DNA of 64,000 nucleotides, from positions 31,353,501 through 31,417,500 of the forward strand of contig CM066984.1 in assembly GCA_033977485.1 (NCBI GenBank), given 5' to 3'. Source of the DNA: Hydrangea macrophylla. Lineage: Eukaryota > Streptophyta > Magnoliopsida > Cornales > Hydrangeaceae. This document shows positions 54,617 to 64,000 of the stretch, piece after piece. Within the stretch, counting starts at the first letter, position 1; each line of letters starts with the position of its first letter. Below the pieces are notes generated by a model. It was not told the origin of the DNA. It ran no database searches and worked only from the letters and a program-made list of their open reading frames with translations. A program made the position numbers and the translations under genes.

Positions 54617-57087
54617 TTCTTGAGCTAGAATGGTTTAGCTGAAGACGTAAAAAACATCGCTTCTTGGGAGCCAACCCAAGCTTTACCATTCCGATTTCTC
54701 ATTTTGGTACACTCTTTGGTTGTTTTGAGTCAGTTTTGGTCATTCTGGACAGGTTTAGTAGAGATCAATTTATTTTGAACCTATTTACATTAAAATGATG
54801 AGAAAAGAGAAATAAAAGATATGTTGCGTGCAGGGCTCGCTCGCACAATGTGTCGCTGGTGCGAGATTTTACCCTAGAGAAAAATGTTCCAAACTTTTTA
54901 TATATAGCCTCAGATTCATGTCGCGCTTTAAATCGCGCGCATGAGGACCTATTGCCCAAGTGGCCCGCTCGCTCGATCTTGTGCCATAGAAAATTTTCAT
55001 TTTGAAACTTAAAAGTAGCCTCAAATTCACCTCGCGGAGGGATTCGCGTGTGCGAAGTTCGCTCGCGTGGCTCGCTCGCGCGAGGGGGAATTTTTTGTGT
55101 TCTTTTCTATTCTCTTACCTTCTTTCTCCCAAACCTGGTTAGTTGTGTTTGTCCTTTTCTGTTTGCTCTCTTAGGACCCTTTTAGATCGAGTCCTTATTT
55201 GTTTTCATAGTTCTGTTTGTGCTTGTTTTTGTTTATTTTTGAGTCGTTTGGTTTTAGTTTAGTTTCTAAAAAAGTACACCACAGTCTGTATTACATATTC
55301 ATATTTTTATTAGCTATTGGTGTTCTTTTGTCTGTTTATTTTTTTTTGTCAAGTATTAACAAGTGAATTAGTGGCTCCACTTGGAGCAATTAAACTTTAT
55401 CGCAATATTCATATACGTTTACCTGGTTTGTGATTGTCGAGATCGAGGTATTGTCGTTCCTTCCTTCCTTACGTACTCTCCTTTCTTTATTGTTCATTAG
55501 GGACTATGAAAGGTTTAGGTTTGGGGGTATGCCGTCACATCCACATTATTATGCACGAATTTTTCAAAAAAATTTCGATACTCGTGCTTAAAGAAACGAT
55601 ATTATCGACATTTTTGTAATCTCGAGTTGATACTTCTTGTTATGTAACTTGGACTGTTATAGAATGGTAAACATGAGAAGATGTGGTTAAACAGTTGTTA
55701 AAGTCATGATGCGACGTTTTAGGTTATGTATCGTTCGAATTGTAGTTTTATATCATAGATTTGCACACAAACCTATGCACTGCATGTACTCACTTGAATA
55801 CATGTTTGATGTGAACTGTAATATGATTCGGATTTCTAGATAACGCATAGTGTGGAAACTAGACCCAGTGAGCTTTTGAGCCTATCTTTTCTTTTTAGAG
55901 GGTTATAAATACATCTTGTATTTATTGAATTTCATTGAAATAGCGAATTAACTCATTGTTTAGACTCATTATTCTTGTTTTGGTTGATAGTCAAGTTAAA
56001 ATATTTATTACCATGCTAAATAATCTTCCGTTGTAGACATTGAAGAACCATATGATCATAGGAAATGATGGTAGGCCCTCTTTGTTTACCATCGACCCGA
56101 TAAATGATAAAATTTTCTTAGTTCACCCCTTTGAACCTTTAAAATGCCATTTTTCTTTAATCGCCATTATCCTTTTTTTTGCTCCAACATGGAGTTTACC
56201 ATTGAAAGATTGATTAACTTTTAGTGGTGATAAGGCGGTCTGTCGATTGAGAAGAAGAAGATAACAAGATGATGTTTTGGGGTAGTTGCCTTGGTATCCA
56301 GTGAATATTCATTTCAAAAGCAACAAAAAGGAAAAGAAAAAAAAAGGTTAAAAGAAGAGAAGAAAAAAAATAGGAAAGAAATTAAAAAAAAAAGATATGA
56401 AAAGATGAAAGTTGGTAGAAGAGATGATGAAAGAAATCGAACATACCCTACAACGCCATTCTAAAACTACCTAACGAATCTTTTCTATCTTTTTTCATTG
56501 CCCGAGCCACGTTACAACCTTTGAAAAGTCCTATTTCATCCTAGAAAACATGGTTTTGATATGTAAACGATGGGAGGGGGATTAAAACATGATAACAATT
56601 AATTTTTCTTGACTGTGGGCGTCCTATCCATGAGACTACTTTTCTTTCATGTCATACTTCTTTTTTGAGTCATATGTGAGTATTTCTTGTTTTGAAAACA
56701 TATTTCGTTGGCTTGTATATACCTGAGAAATTACACCTGTTTCTAAGTGTTTCAATTGAGAGTGTAATTAACGACGTGAGATTTGAAGTCAAACCATAGT
56801 GGGATGGTTATATTCCAAGTTCATGACATGCGCGTGTTCATTTGACTACCACATCACACACGTGCAATTTTATGAGAAACTCTGCTGATTTATTCGATAC
56901 ATATGCTTGGGATTGTTTTTCATGACGTAGGTGGACGTTTGACTCCGTTTCTTTTTATTCGTTATTCTATTTCGAAACATTGTTTCATAATAAGGATTAT
57001 TGAATGTTATGTTTTTTTTAATAAAACCTTTTTAATATATACAATGAAATAAAGATGGTTATGGGAGACTTGTTGACGAGAACCCTC
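54617..57087 (+). other. noncoding 3' region of the Athila-like gag-pro element
   Basis: CG-rich GCTCGC/GCGAGC motifs cluster at 54832-55092. A hairpin TTCAT/ATGAA (about 55495-55512) precedes the internal polypurine tract GGTTTGGGGGTATG (55518-55531). A purine low-complexity tract lies at about 56320-56410. No coding frame with a domain. Confidence 0.75.
54832..55092 (+). repeat. GCTCGC/GCGCGAG motif cluster
   Basis: GGCTCGCTCGCAC, GGTGCGAGA, TCGCGCGCATG, CCGCTCGCTCGAT, TTCGCGTGTGCGAAG, GCTCGCGTGGCTCGCTCGCGCGAG. Many are partly self-complementary, in otherwise AT-rich DNA. The same cluster is at 61161-61406 in the next element. Confidence 0.8.
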
Positions 57088-57121
57088 ACGAGACTTCACT
57101 CGTCCAACTAGGGACGCCTAG
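57088..57121 (+). other. conserved hairpins H1 and H2 before the terminal PPT
   Basis: H1 ACGAG/CTCGT (57088-57103) with loop ACTTCA; H2 CTAGG/CCTAG (57108-57121) with loop GACG. Stems are the same as at 24573 although loop sequences differ. Confidence 0.75.
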
Positions 57122-57242
57122 AGGTTTAAAAGGCTTATTGCATATGCTAAGTGAAATCGCGATCCATGCAAAAATGGAGTAGAATTTTTTATAGTAGTTT
57201 TATTATTCTGATTTTCTTTGCTCGAGGACTAGCAAAGTGTAG

Positions 57243-57253
57243 GTTTGGGGGTA
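57243..57253 (+). other. terminal polypurine tract of the gag-pro element
   Basis: GTTTGGGGGTA directly before the TGATCGATGATG start of the 3' LTR; near-copy of the internal tract at 55519. Confidence 0.8.
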
Positions 57254-58697
57254 TGATCGATGATGATTAGTTCTCGTTTATTGTCCTGAAGTTACGCTTT
57301 GTTATCCCATTTCATTTAGTTATTAGTTGTTTTTAATAAGTATTCTAAATTTTGTAGGTTTTGGAGCTTTAACCTGAAAATGCACAAAAATCTAATGATT
57401 AGTGGTTTTGGAAGTCATTCTGGGCTCAAAAGTTGATTCTGGTGAAAGCTGAATGCAATAGCAGCCTCGGTAAATTGCATTTTTGATAAGGAATACTTTG
57501 GATTTGAAAATTTTCTCCAGAGATATAAAATGTAGATCTTTGTGTTATGAATGCGCTGTCGTAAATGGTGAGTCAATACGATGTCCGAGTCAAAAGTTCT
57601 CACAATTCTACGATCGGTGCGCGAAGTTGAAAAAATTTGAGAAAAGTTGGAAAAGGCCATCTCGCTGGAGCGACCAGCGCGTGCAACCCGCACAAGTGAC
57701 CTGTTAAAAAATTAAAAAATGCGTATTTTGAGGTATTGAAGAGCCCTGTGCGATTCGAATTGGCTGAATACGTCCAGAAACATAAAAACAGCAGTTTTAG
57801 TGCAATTAGGCTTAGAAAAAAGCCTCTTAATCCCTCCCAAATCTATATAAATCCCATTCTAATTCAATTTTGGGTTACACAACAATACACAACATTATAC
57901 ACATCCATATATAATAATAACTTCAGCCATTGAAGAGAGAGAAACAAGGAGAAGAAGAAGAAGACCAAGGATCCCCTGGCCTCCTCCATCAACCTCTTGC
58001 CAATCTTCGATTCTATGGCCGCTTAGACCGATATCTAGAGTTTCAATGAAACCCTAACCAAGTAATAGGGTGTATTTTATGTTTTTCTTTTAGTTTTATT
58101 ATGTATGGATGATGATTACATGTTTTGAGGATTTTAAATAATAAAATCGTACTTCTATCGATTAAATCATTGCTTTCAAAATTTATTCTTGTCTTAGATC
58201 TATTTTGAATGTGATGCACTCAATGATCTATATTTGCTGTGCTTTTACGGATTATTTACATGTAATGGTGCTTAATTGAATTGTGAGATCAAGTAGTCGA
58301 ATAGTTCATGCCTAGGGAAGACAAAGTGTCCCGCAACCCTAGTTTAGTGTGAGACAATCCGTGCTAACCGAAGATGAATTCTATTGATGCTTGAATCGTA
58401 GTTATCTTCTTGAAGGAGGAATTGGGCTTGTAGCTACAATTCCCCTTTATCATCCAATGTAATAAGCTAATTGAATGCATAGATATCCTTATTACGAAGC
58501 TAGTGGTGGATTTGCAATCTTAGGTTCACTTTAAATATCGTTTACAACAACTTTTAAATTTCCTTCATAGTTTTACTTTCATTGTTCTTAGTTTAATTAA
58601 AATCAAAATCAATATTCTATTTTTCTTAATTAACTAGGATTAGGTTTTAATTAACTAGGTTTAGGTTTTAATTCTATTTTGACAAGATCAAGTATCA
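57254..58697 (+). repeat. 3' LTR of the Athila-like gag-pro element
   Basis: Starts TGATCGATGATGATTAG, ends ATCAAGTATCA. TATATAAA at 57844-57851. A CG-rich motif cluster (CTCGCTGGAGCG, GCGCGTGC, CCCGCAC) at about 57660-57703 is reduced in the 5' LTR. An 11- to 18-bp block with TTAATTAACTAGG(A/T)TTAGG is duplicated near 58628-58668. Confidence 0.85.
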
Positions 58698-59495
58698 TCT
58701 GTGATGATTGAGTGTTTGTCCAATTCCTAGAGATTGAACCATTGGTCTTTGATTTATCTTTTTGAGTTAGAAACTAGACCTACAGAGGCATCTTGTTTCT
58801 AAAATTTATTGACATCAAACCATAGGAAGGATGCCTTTTCTATTTTTTAAGTTTTGGTCTGCTCTCTGCAATTTTCAGAATTTTGTGACAGATAGATAAA
58901 CTTTGTAAATAATGGTTCAAATAACTTTCCTATGACCTAGGGGTTAAAACATGTTTTGATAATGATTAGTTAAACTTATCTAGAGGCTAAATGATCCAAA
59001 TCGATGAATATCTCATAACTTACCCTTGTTCATGTATTCATATGCATTCATCCATGTAGGTTGATGCTTGAAATTAGGATTAATTTTTTTTTTTTTGGGA
59101 TTAAATTGCACTTAGTTGAACCTAATTGTGAGTTCCTTGTGACCATGTTGGGACTACACCCTCTCTATATGGACAATACATTGGCTCCTAGTTGAGACTT
59201 GTATATCTATAAAAGTGATGCATTTACAACTAATTAGAAGGAAATCATGATTGTGTCAATTCTTTCATATTTGATAGATTTAAGCTAGAAGTTTAAGGAT
59301 ATTATTTAGAATTTCATACTATATATTGATTAAGGCATGTGGACTAACCTATTGTTTTGTAGCGCAATTGAAGTATGATTTCTCAACTCCTCTCTAAGTT
59401 ATTTATTTTTCATTTTCATTGATTTTTCGACTCCATGTGCAACACCTTAGAATTAGGTCTTGCCTTATGTGTATATATATGGATTAGAGACTCCT
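58698..59495 (+). repeat. Tat-type LTR, plus orientation, second part
   Basis: Continues the LTR begun at 48964: GAAACTAGACCTACAGAGGC, TTGTTTTGTAGCGCAATTG and GACTCCATGTGCAACACC are in the same order as in the solo LTR. Broken again at 59496 by a second Athila-like element. Bases 58698-58770 are repeated at 51916-51987. Confidence 0.85.
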
Positions 59496-59945
59496 TGATC
59501 AGGAGTGAACAAGTCCTAATTACCCGCCTTAATTCACATTTGTTAGCACTTTTTATCCCGTTTTTGTGTACTTTTACTTTATTTTCTAGTAGATTTTGGA
59601 AGAAAGCAATAGTTTTAGGCTAAATAAGGAGTAAGAACAGAAGAAAAGAAGTAGAAAAAGCTACCTTGCACGAGCGGCCGCTCGCGCGACCTGTACGGAA
59701 AAAGTGAAAACGCGTATTTATGTGTGCTGAAGACTCCTGTGCGAACGAAGTTGCCTAATTACATCCAGAACGTAAATAAAGTAGTTTTAGTGCGATTAAG
59801 TTTAGAAAAGCCTTAAAACTTGCTCCAAAACTATATATACTCTATTCTAATTTAATTTTGAGGTTAGACATTGTTACACAACATTATATACATCCACATA
59901 CAACTAAAACTTCTTCCATTGAAGAGGGAAAAGCAAGGAGAAGAT
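59496..59945 (+). repeat. 5' LTR of the second Athila-like element, truncated
   Basis: Paired with 63364 onward. TATATATA at 59832-59839. CG-rich GCACGAGCGGCCGCTCGCGCG patch at about 59668-59688, written as GCACGAGCGG and CCGCTCGCGCG, contains a perfect GAGCGGCCGCTC palindrome. Confidence 0.82.
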
Positions 59946-60950
59946 GAAAAGGAACCGGTCCCAACTAGTTATGTTCCAAAATGCCTTTCCCACCAAACGT
60001 TGAGGAACCGTCACAGTTTTCAAAGAAGGGGTCGAAAGTCGAAGATATACTCGAGGTGTTTAAATAAGTGAAAATCAATATTCCATTCCTCGATGCTATA
60101 AAACAAATTCCTGTTTACGCTAAATGTCTTAAAGACCTATGCACTCAAAAGTGCAAGTTGCGTAGTCAGACTCTGAAAAATGTCTTCCTCATAGAAAAAG
60201 TAAGTTCGATCTTCCAACACGCTCCTCCAAAGTATAAGGATCCCGGAACACCAACGATTTCATGTATCATAAGTGACACTATCATTCATCGGGCTCTCCT
60301 TGACTTAGGAATAAGTGCAATCTTTTACCTTACACCGTCTATAAACAATTAGGTCTAGGTGAACTTAAACCCATGGCTGCTACCATACAATTAGCGGACC
60401 GTTCTATTAAAATCCCTAGAGGAATCATCGAGGACGTTTTGGTAAAAGTTAATAAATGTTATTTTCCTATTGATTTCATGGTCTTTGACACTGAACCGGT
60501 GATAGATGCTAGGAAACACACTCCTGTCATTCTTGGTCGTCCATTCTTAGCCAAGGCCAACGCTCGTGTCAAGTGTCGAACCGGGGGGGGGGGGGGGGGT
60601 AATGAAAGTGTCGTTTGGGAACACGAATATAAAATTAAATGTTTTTAATGCTATTCACCAACCTCCCAATGATGACTATTACCAATGTGTGGTGGATAGT
60701 GAGGTTAGATATGCTAATGGGTCCTATAACATAATAAATAGGAATAAAGGGAAGGAGATTATGCACAATAAACAGAAAAACCCTAATAACCAGATCCTAA
60801 TGATGAGTTTACTCAGAATGTGAGAAATCGATATGAAATTGCTCAAGGAGAACAGTCGATAGAGTTAATGAATAATGATGTTATTTCTACTTTCCACCAG
60901 AGTCTCCCTAATACTTTCAAGGGTATAAAGTCTGTGTTTCAGCCTCCATG
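59946..60950 (+). pseudogene. Athila-type protease relic
   Basis: Linker VKINIPFLDAIKQIPVYAKC, then FLIEKVSSIFQHAPPKYKDP and IIHRALLDLGIS (catalytic Asp kept, Ala replaced by Ile). A shift breaks the LPYTVYKQLG part at about 60330. The open frame 60373-60600 carries ATIQLADRSIKIPRGIIEDV and HTPVILGRPFLAKANARVKC. A run of 17 G at 60583-60599 then shifts the frame; the other element has five G here. The GGGAGGCAACCCAAGC box at 61000 follows. Confidence 0.85.
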
Positions 60951-63191
60951 AGTCTTAAGCTAGAATGGTCTAGCTGAAGATGTAAAAGACAGCGCTTCTT
61001 GGGAGGCAACCCAAGCTTTTATCGTTCCGTTTTATCATTTTTGTACACTTTTTGGGTCATTTTGAGTCAATTTTGGTCGCTCTGGATAGGTTTAAGGGTC
61101 GGAGTTAATTTATTTTGAACTTATTTACATTGAAAGGAAGATAAAAGTAAAAAAGACATCTTGCGCGTGCGGCCAGCTCGTGCGAGATTTGACCTTGGAA
61201 ATTTTTTTTCCAAAGCTTTTTATATATAGCCTCAGATTCATGTTGCACCTCAAATCGCGCGCGTAAGGGGTATTCGCCTGAGCGGCCCGCTCGTACGATA
61301 TTTTGACTTGGGCATTTTTCTTCATAAAATTTAAAAACAGCCTCAAATCTACCTCGCGGAGGGACTCGCGTGCGCGAAGGTCACTCGCGCGCCTACTCAC
61401 GCTAGAGGTTTTTTTTGTGTTTTTTTCTCTCTGTTCTCTTACATTCTTTCTCCCAAACCTAGTTAGCTGTTTTTCCTTTCTGTTTAATCTCTTAAGCCCT
61501 TTTAGATCGAGTCCTTCTTTGTTTTGATAGTTCTGTTAGTTTTTTTTTTTAATTAGAGTCTTTCAATTTTAGTTTAGTTTCTCCACAAGTATGCCATGGT
61601 CTGCATTGCACATATATATATATATTTCTATTAGCGATTGTTGTTCTTTTGTTTATTTTATTTTCTTTTATAAAGTATTTTGACAAGTGAATTAGTGGCT
61701 CCATTTGGAGCAATTGAACTTTATCATCATATTCATATATGCTTACCTAGTTTGTGATTGCCGAGATTGAGGTAATGTCGTTCCTTACGTACTCTCCTAT
61801 CCTTCATTTTATTTATCGTTCGAATCATAGTTTTATATCATAGATTTGCACACAAGCTATGCACTGCACGTAGTCAAATGGATACATGTTTGATTTGAAC
61901 TATAATATGATTCGGATTTCTAGATAACACATAGTGTGTAGACTAGAGCGAGTGAGCTTTTGAGCCTATCTTTTCATTTTAGAGGGTTATAAATACATCT
62001 TGTGTTTGTCGAATTTCATTGAAATAATGCATTAACTCATTGTTTAGTCTCACTATTCTTGTCTTGGTTGATAGTCAAGTTAAATTATTTGCTACCATGC
62101 TAAATAATCTTCCGTCACCAAACATTGAAGAACTATATGTCCATAGGAGATGATGGTAGGCCCTCTTTGTTTACCTATCCAGATAAATGATAAAAATTGC
62201 CTAAGTTCGCCCCTTTGAGCTGTTAAAATGCCATTTTTTTAATCGCCATTATCTTTTTTTTGGCTCCAATTTGACCAAAGTTTACCACTGAAGGATTGAT
62301 AAACTTTTAGTGGTGATAAGGCGATGTGTCGATTGAGAAGAAGAAGAAAACAAGATGATGTTTGGGGAAGTTGTCTTGGTATTCAATGAACATTTGTTTC
62401 AAAAGCATGAAAAGGAAAAGAAAAAAAGAGGTTAAGAGAAGAAAAGAAAGAAAAGAAGAGGAAAAAAATGAAAAGAAAAAATGAAAAGAAGAGAATGAAA
62501 AGATGAAAGTTGGTAGAAGAATTAATGAAAGAAATCGAACATGCCTTACAACGCCATTCTAAAACTACCTAACGAATCCTTTCTATCCTTTTTCATTGCC
62601 TAAGCCACGTTACAACCGTTCAAAAGTCCTATTTGATCCTAGGAAACATGGTTTGGATATGTAAACGTTGGGATGGGGATTAAAACATGATAACGATTAA
62701 TTTTTCTTGACTGTTGGTGTCCTATTCATGAGACTATTATTCGTTCATGTCATGCGTCTTTTACGAGTCATATGTGAGCCTTTCTTAATTTGAAACCATA
62801 TTTCCTTTGCTCACATATACTAGAGAAATTACACCTGTTTCTGAGTATTTCATTTGAGAGTGTAATTAACATTGTGAGATTCGTAGTCGAAGCATAGTTG
62901 GGTGGTTATCCGAGTTATATTCCAAGCTCATGACATGTGCGTGTTCCTTTGACTACCACATCACAGACGTGAAATTTTATGAGAAACTGTATTGATTTAT
63001 ACAATGCATATGCTAGGGATTATTTTTAATGACGTAGGTGGACGTTTGATTCCGTTTCTTTTTGTTCGTTATTGTTTTTCAAATCACTGTTTTACGATAA
63101 GGAGTATTGAATGTTCTATTTTTTTTAAATAAAACTTTTAAAATATAATGAAATAAAGATGGTTATGGGTGACTTGTTGACGAGAACCCTC
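60951..63191 (+). other. noncoding 3' region of the second Athila-like element
   Basis: CG-rich cluster at 61161-61406, a (TA)n run at about 61612-61625, a purine tract at about 62400-62500. The internal polypurine tract seen in the other two elements is lost: the sequence jumps near 61800. Confidence 0.7.
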
Positions 63192-63260
63192 ATGAGACTT
63201 CACTCGTCCGACTAGGGACACCTAGAGGTTTAAAAGGTTTGTTGCATATGCTAAGTGCAA
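63192..63260 (+). other. conserved hairpins H1 to H3 before the terminal PPT
   Basis: H1 ATGAG/CTCGT (63192-63207) keeps pairing through a U-G; H2 CTAGG/CCTAG (63212-63225); H3 TTGCA/TGCAA (63242-63260). Confidence 0.75.
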
Positions 63261-63348
63261 TCGTGATCTATGCAAAAATGGAGTAGAAATTTTATTTTTA
63301 TTAGTAGTTTTATTTTTTTATTCTTTTTTGCTCGATGACTAGCAAAAT

Positions 63349-63363
63349 GTAGGTTTGGGGGTG
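63349..63363 (+). other. terminal polypurine tract of the second Athila-like element
   Basis: GTAGGTTTGGGGGTG before the TGATTGG start of the 3' LTR. Confidence 0.8.
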
Positions 63364-63775
63364 TGATTGGGAGTGAACAAGTCCTAATTACACGCCTTAA
63401 TTCACATTTGTTAGCACTTTTTATCCCCTTTTTGTGTATTTTTATTTTTTTTAATTTTCTAGCAGGTTTTGGAAGAAAGCAAGAGTTTCAGGCCAAGTAA
63501 GGAGTAAAAACAGAAGAAAAAAAGTAGAAAAAGCTACCTCGTGCGAGCGGCCTATTCGTGCAACTTCCCAAAAACACGCTCACGTGACCCTCTTGCATGA
63601 ACTGTACAAAAAAAAGTGGAAATGCGTATTTCTATGTGCTGAAGACTTCGGTCTGAATAAAATTGCCTAATTATGTCCCGAAACGTAAATAAAGTAATTT
63701 TAGTGCGATTAGGTTTAGAAAGCCATTAAAACTTGCTCTAAAACTACATATACTCTATTTTAATTCAATTTATGT
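63364..63775 (+). repeat. 3' LTR of the second Athila-like element, first 412 bp
   Basis: Matches 59496 to about 59870, including the CG-rich cluster (63538-63600). The TATA position reads TACATATA. At about 63775 the sequence switches to the other LTR type. Confidence 0.8.
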
Positions 63776-64000
63776 AGTTATTAGTTATTTTTTAATAAGT
63801 ATTCTAATTTTTGTAGGTTTTGGAACTTTAACTTGAAAATGCACAAAAATCCAATGATTAGTGGCTTTGGAAGTCATTCTGGGCTCAAACGGTGATTCCG
63901 GTGAAAGTTGAATGCAGTAGCAGCCTCGAAAAATCTCATTTTTGACAAGGAATACTTCAGATTTGAGAAATTTTTCCAGAGATATAAAATGTAGATCTTC
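63776..64000 (+). repeat. segment of the other Athila-like LTR type
   Basis: Matches 57315-57540 (TAGTTATTAGTT, ATTTTTGTAGGTTTTGGA, CAAAAATCCAATGATTAGTG), but without the first ~60 bp of that LTR. Either a truncated insertion or a recombinant LTR; cut by the window end. Confidence 0.75.

Larger units (their letters stand above)
50428..58697 (+). mobile_element. Athila-like gag-pro element without RT or integrase
   Basis: LTRs at 50428-51915 and 57254-58697; internal gag, protease, then about 2.6 kb noncoding with two G-rich polypurine tracts. The flanking bases AGTAT and TCTGT do not match, and about 0.9 kb of host LTR is missing at the site, so the insertion has been rearranged. Wording of gag (FTLKDKAKYWLQSL) and protease (DLGASVNLLPY) places it in the Athila lineage. 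Confidence 0.85.
59496..64000 (+). mobile_element. second Athila-like element, protease only, continues past window
   Basis: 5' LTR from 59496 (TGATCAGGAGTGAACAAGTC) and 3' LTR from 63364 (TGATTGGGAGTGAACAAGTC). A deletion joins the 5' LTR at about 59945 directly to the gag-protease linker, so gag is missing. Left flank CTCCT (59491-59495); the right flank is outside the window. The LTR is related to that at 50428 in its second half but has a different start. Confidence 0.82.

Overview
The window is plant nuclear DNA made almost entirely of transposable elements. It is AT-rich and shows no intact host gene and no rRNA or tRNA gene. The lineages seen (Ty3/Gypsy chromovirus with chromodomain, Tat-like and Athila-like Gypsy elements, an L1-type LINE, a Tourist-like MITE) are those of flowering-plant heterochromatin. 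The species cannot be named from the sequence.

Layout. 1-5639: decayed Tekay/Del-like chromovirus (gag end, protease, RT, RNase H, integrase, chromodomain) with its 3' LTR (3503-5639); the 5' part lies outside the window. 5640-9370: unassigned DNA with a MITE (6459-6743), a duplicated segment and a near-complete foldback hairpin (8042-8137). 9371-10919 and about 14340-14460: minus-strand LINE relic, split by a solo Tat LTR (10920-14334). About 15104-15236 and 45381-45835: gag relic of another Gypsy element, split by a 30.1 kb insertion.

That insertion (15242-45375) is a nest. The outer element is a minus-strand Tat element with LTRs at both ends, gag, protease, RT, RNase H, a second RNase H and integrase (39250-44690). 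On its opposite strand is an intron-containing gene with its own TATA box (16130-38012). A second Tat element (16683-35882, plus strand, perfect target duplication CTGAC) cuts this antisense gene near its 5' end. The second element keeps gag but has lost pol, and carries long tandem-repeat arrays. Its 5' LTR is in turn cut by an Athila-like non-autonomous element (19423-24766, perfect duplication CATTG) that encodes a single unrecognised protein of 567 residues. LTR divergence agrees with this order: the outer LTR pair differs clearly more than the inner pair.

45850-64000: two Tat-type LTRs lie head to head (about 45850-48899 minus; 48964 onward plus). The plus copy is cut by two gag-pro Athila-like elements, 50428-58697 and 59496 to the window end. 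Both lack RT and integrase.

The signals most worth a second look are these: (1) the primer binding site at 25234-25283 reads as the whole 3' half of a tRNA-Arg, with anticodon GCG, as expected if a mature inosine-34 tRNA had been copied; (2) clusters of short family-specific palindromes lie upstream of the TATA box in several different LTR families; (3) a string of small hairpins before the terminal polypurine tract is conserved in three diverged Athila-like elements; (4) there is a spliced antisense gene inside the outer Tat element; (5) one element has a perfect target duplication but no 3' LTR.
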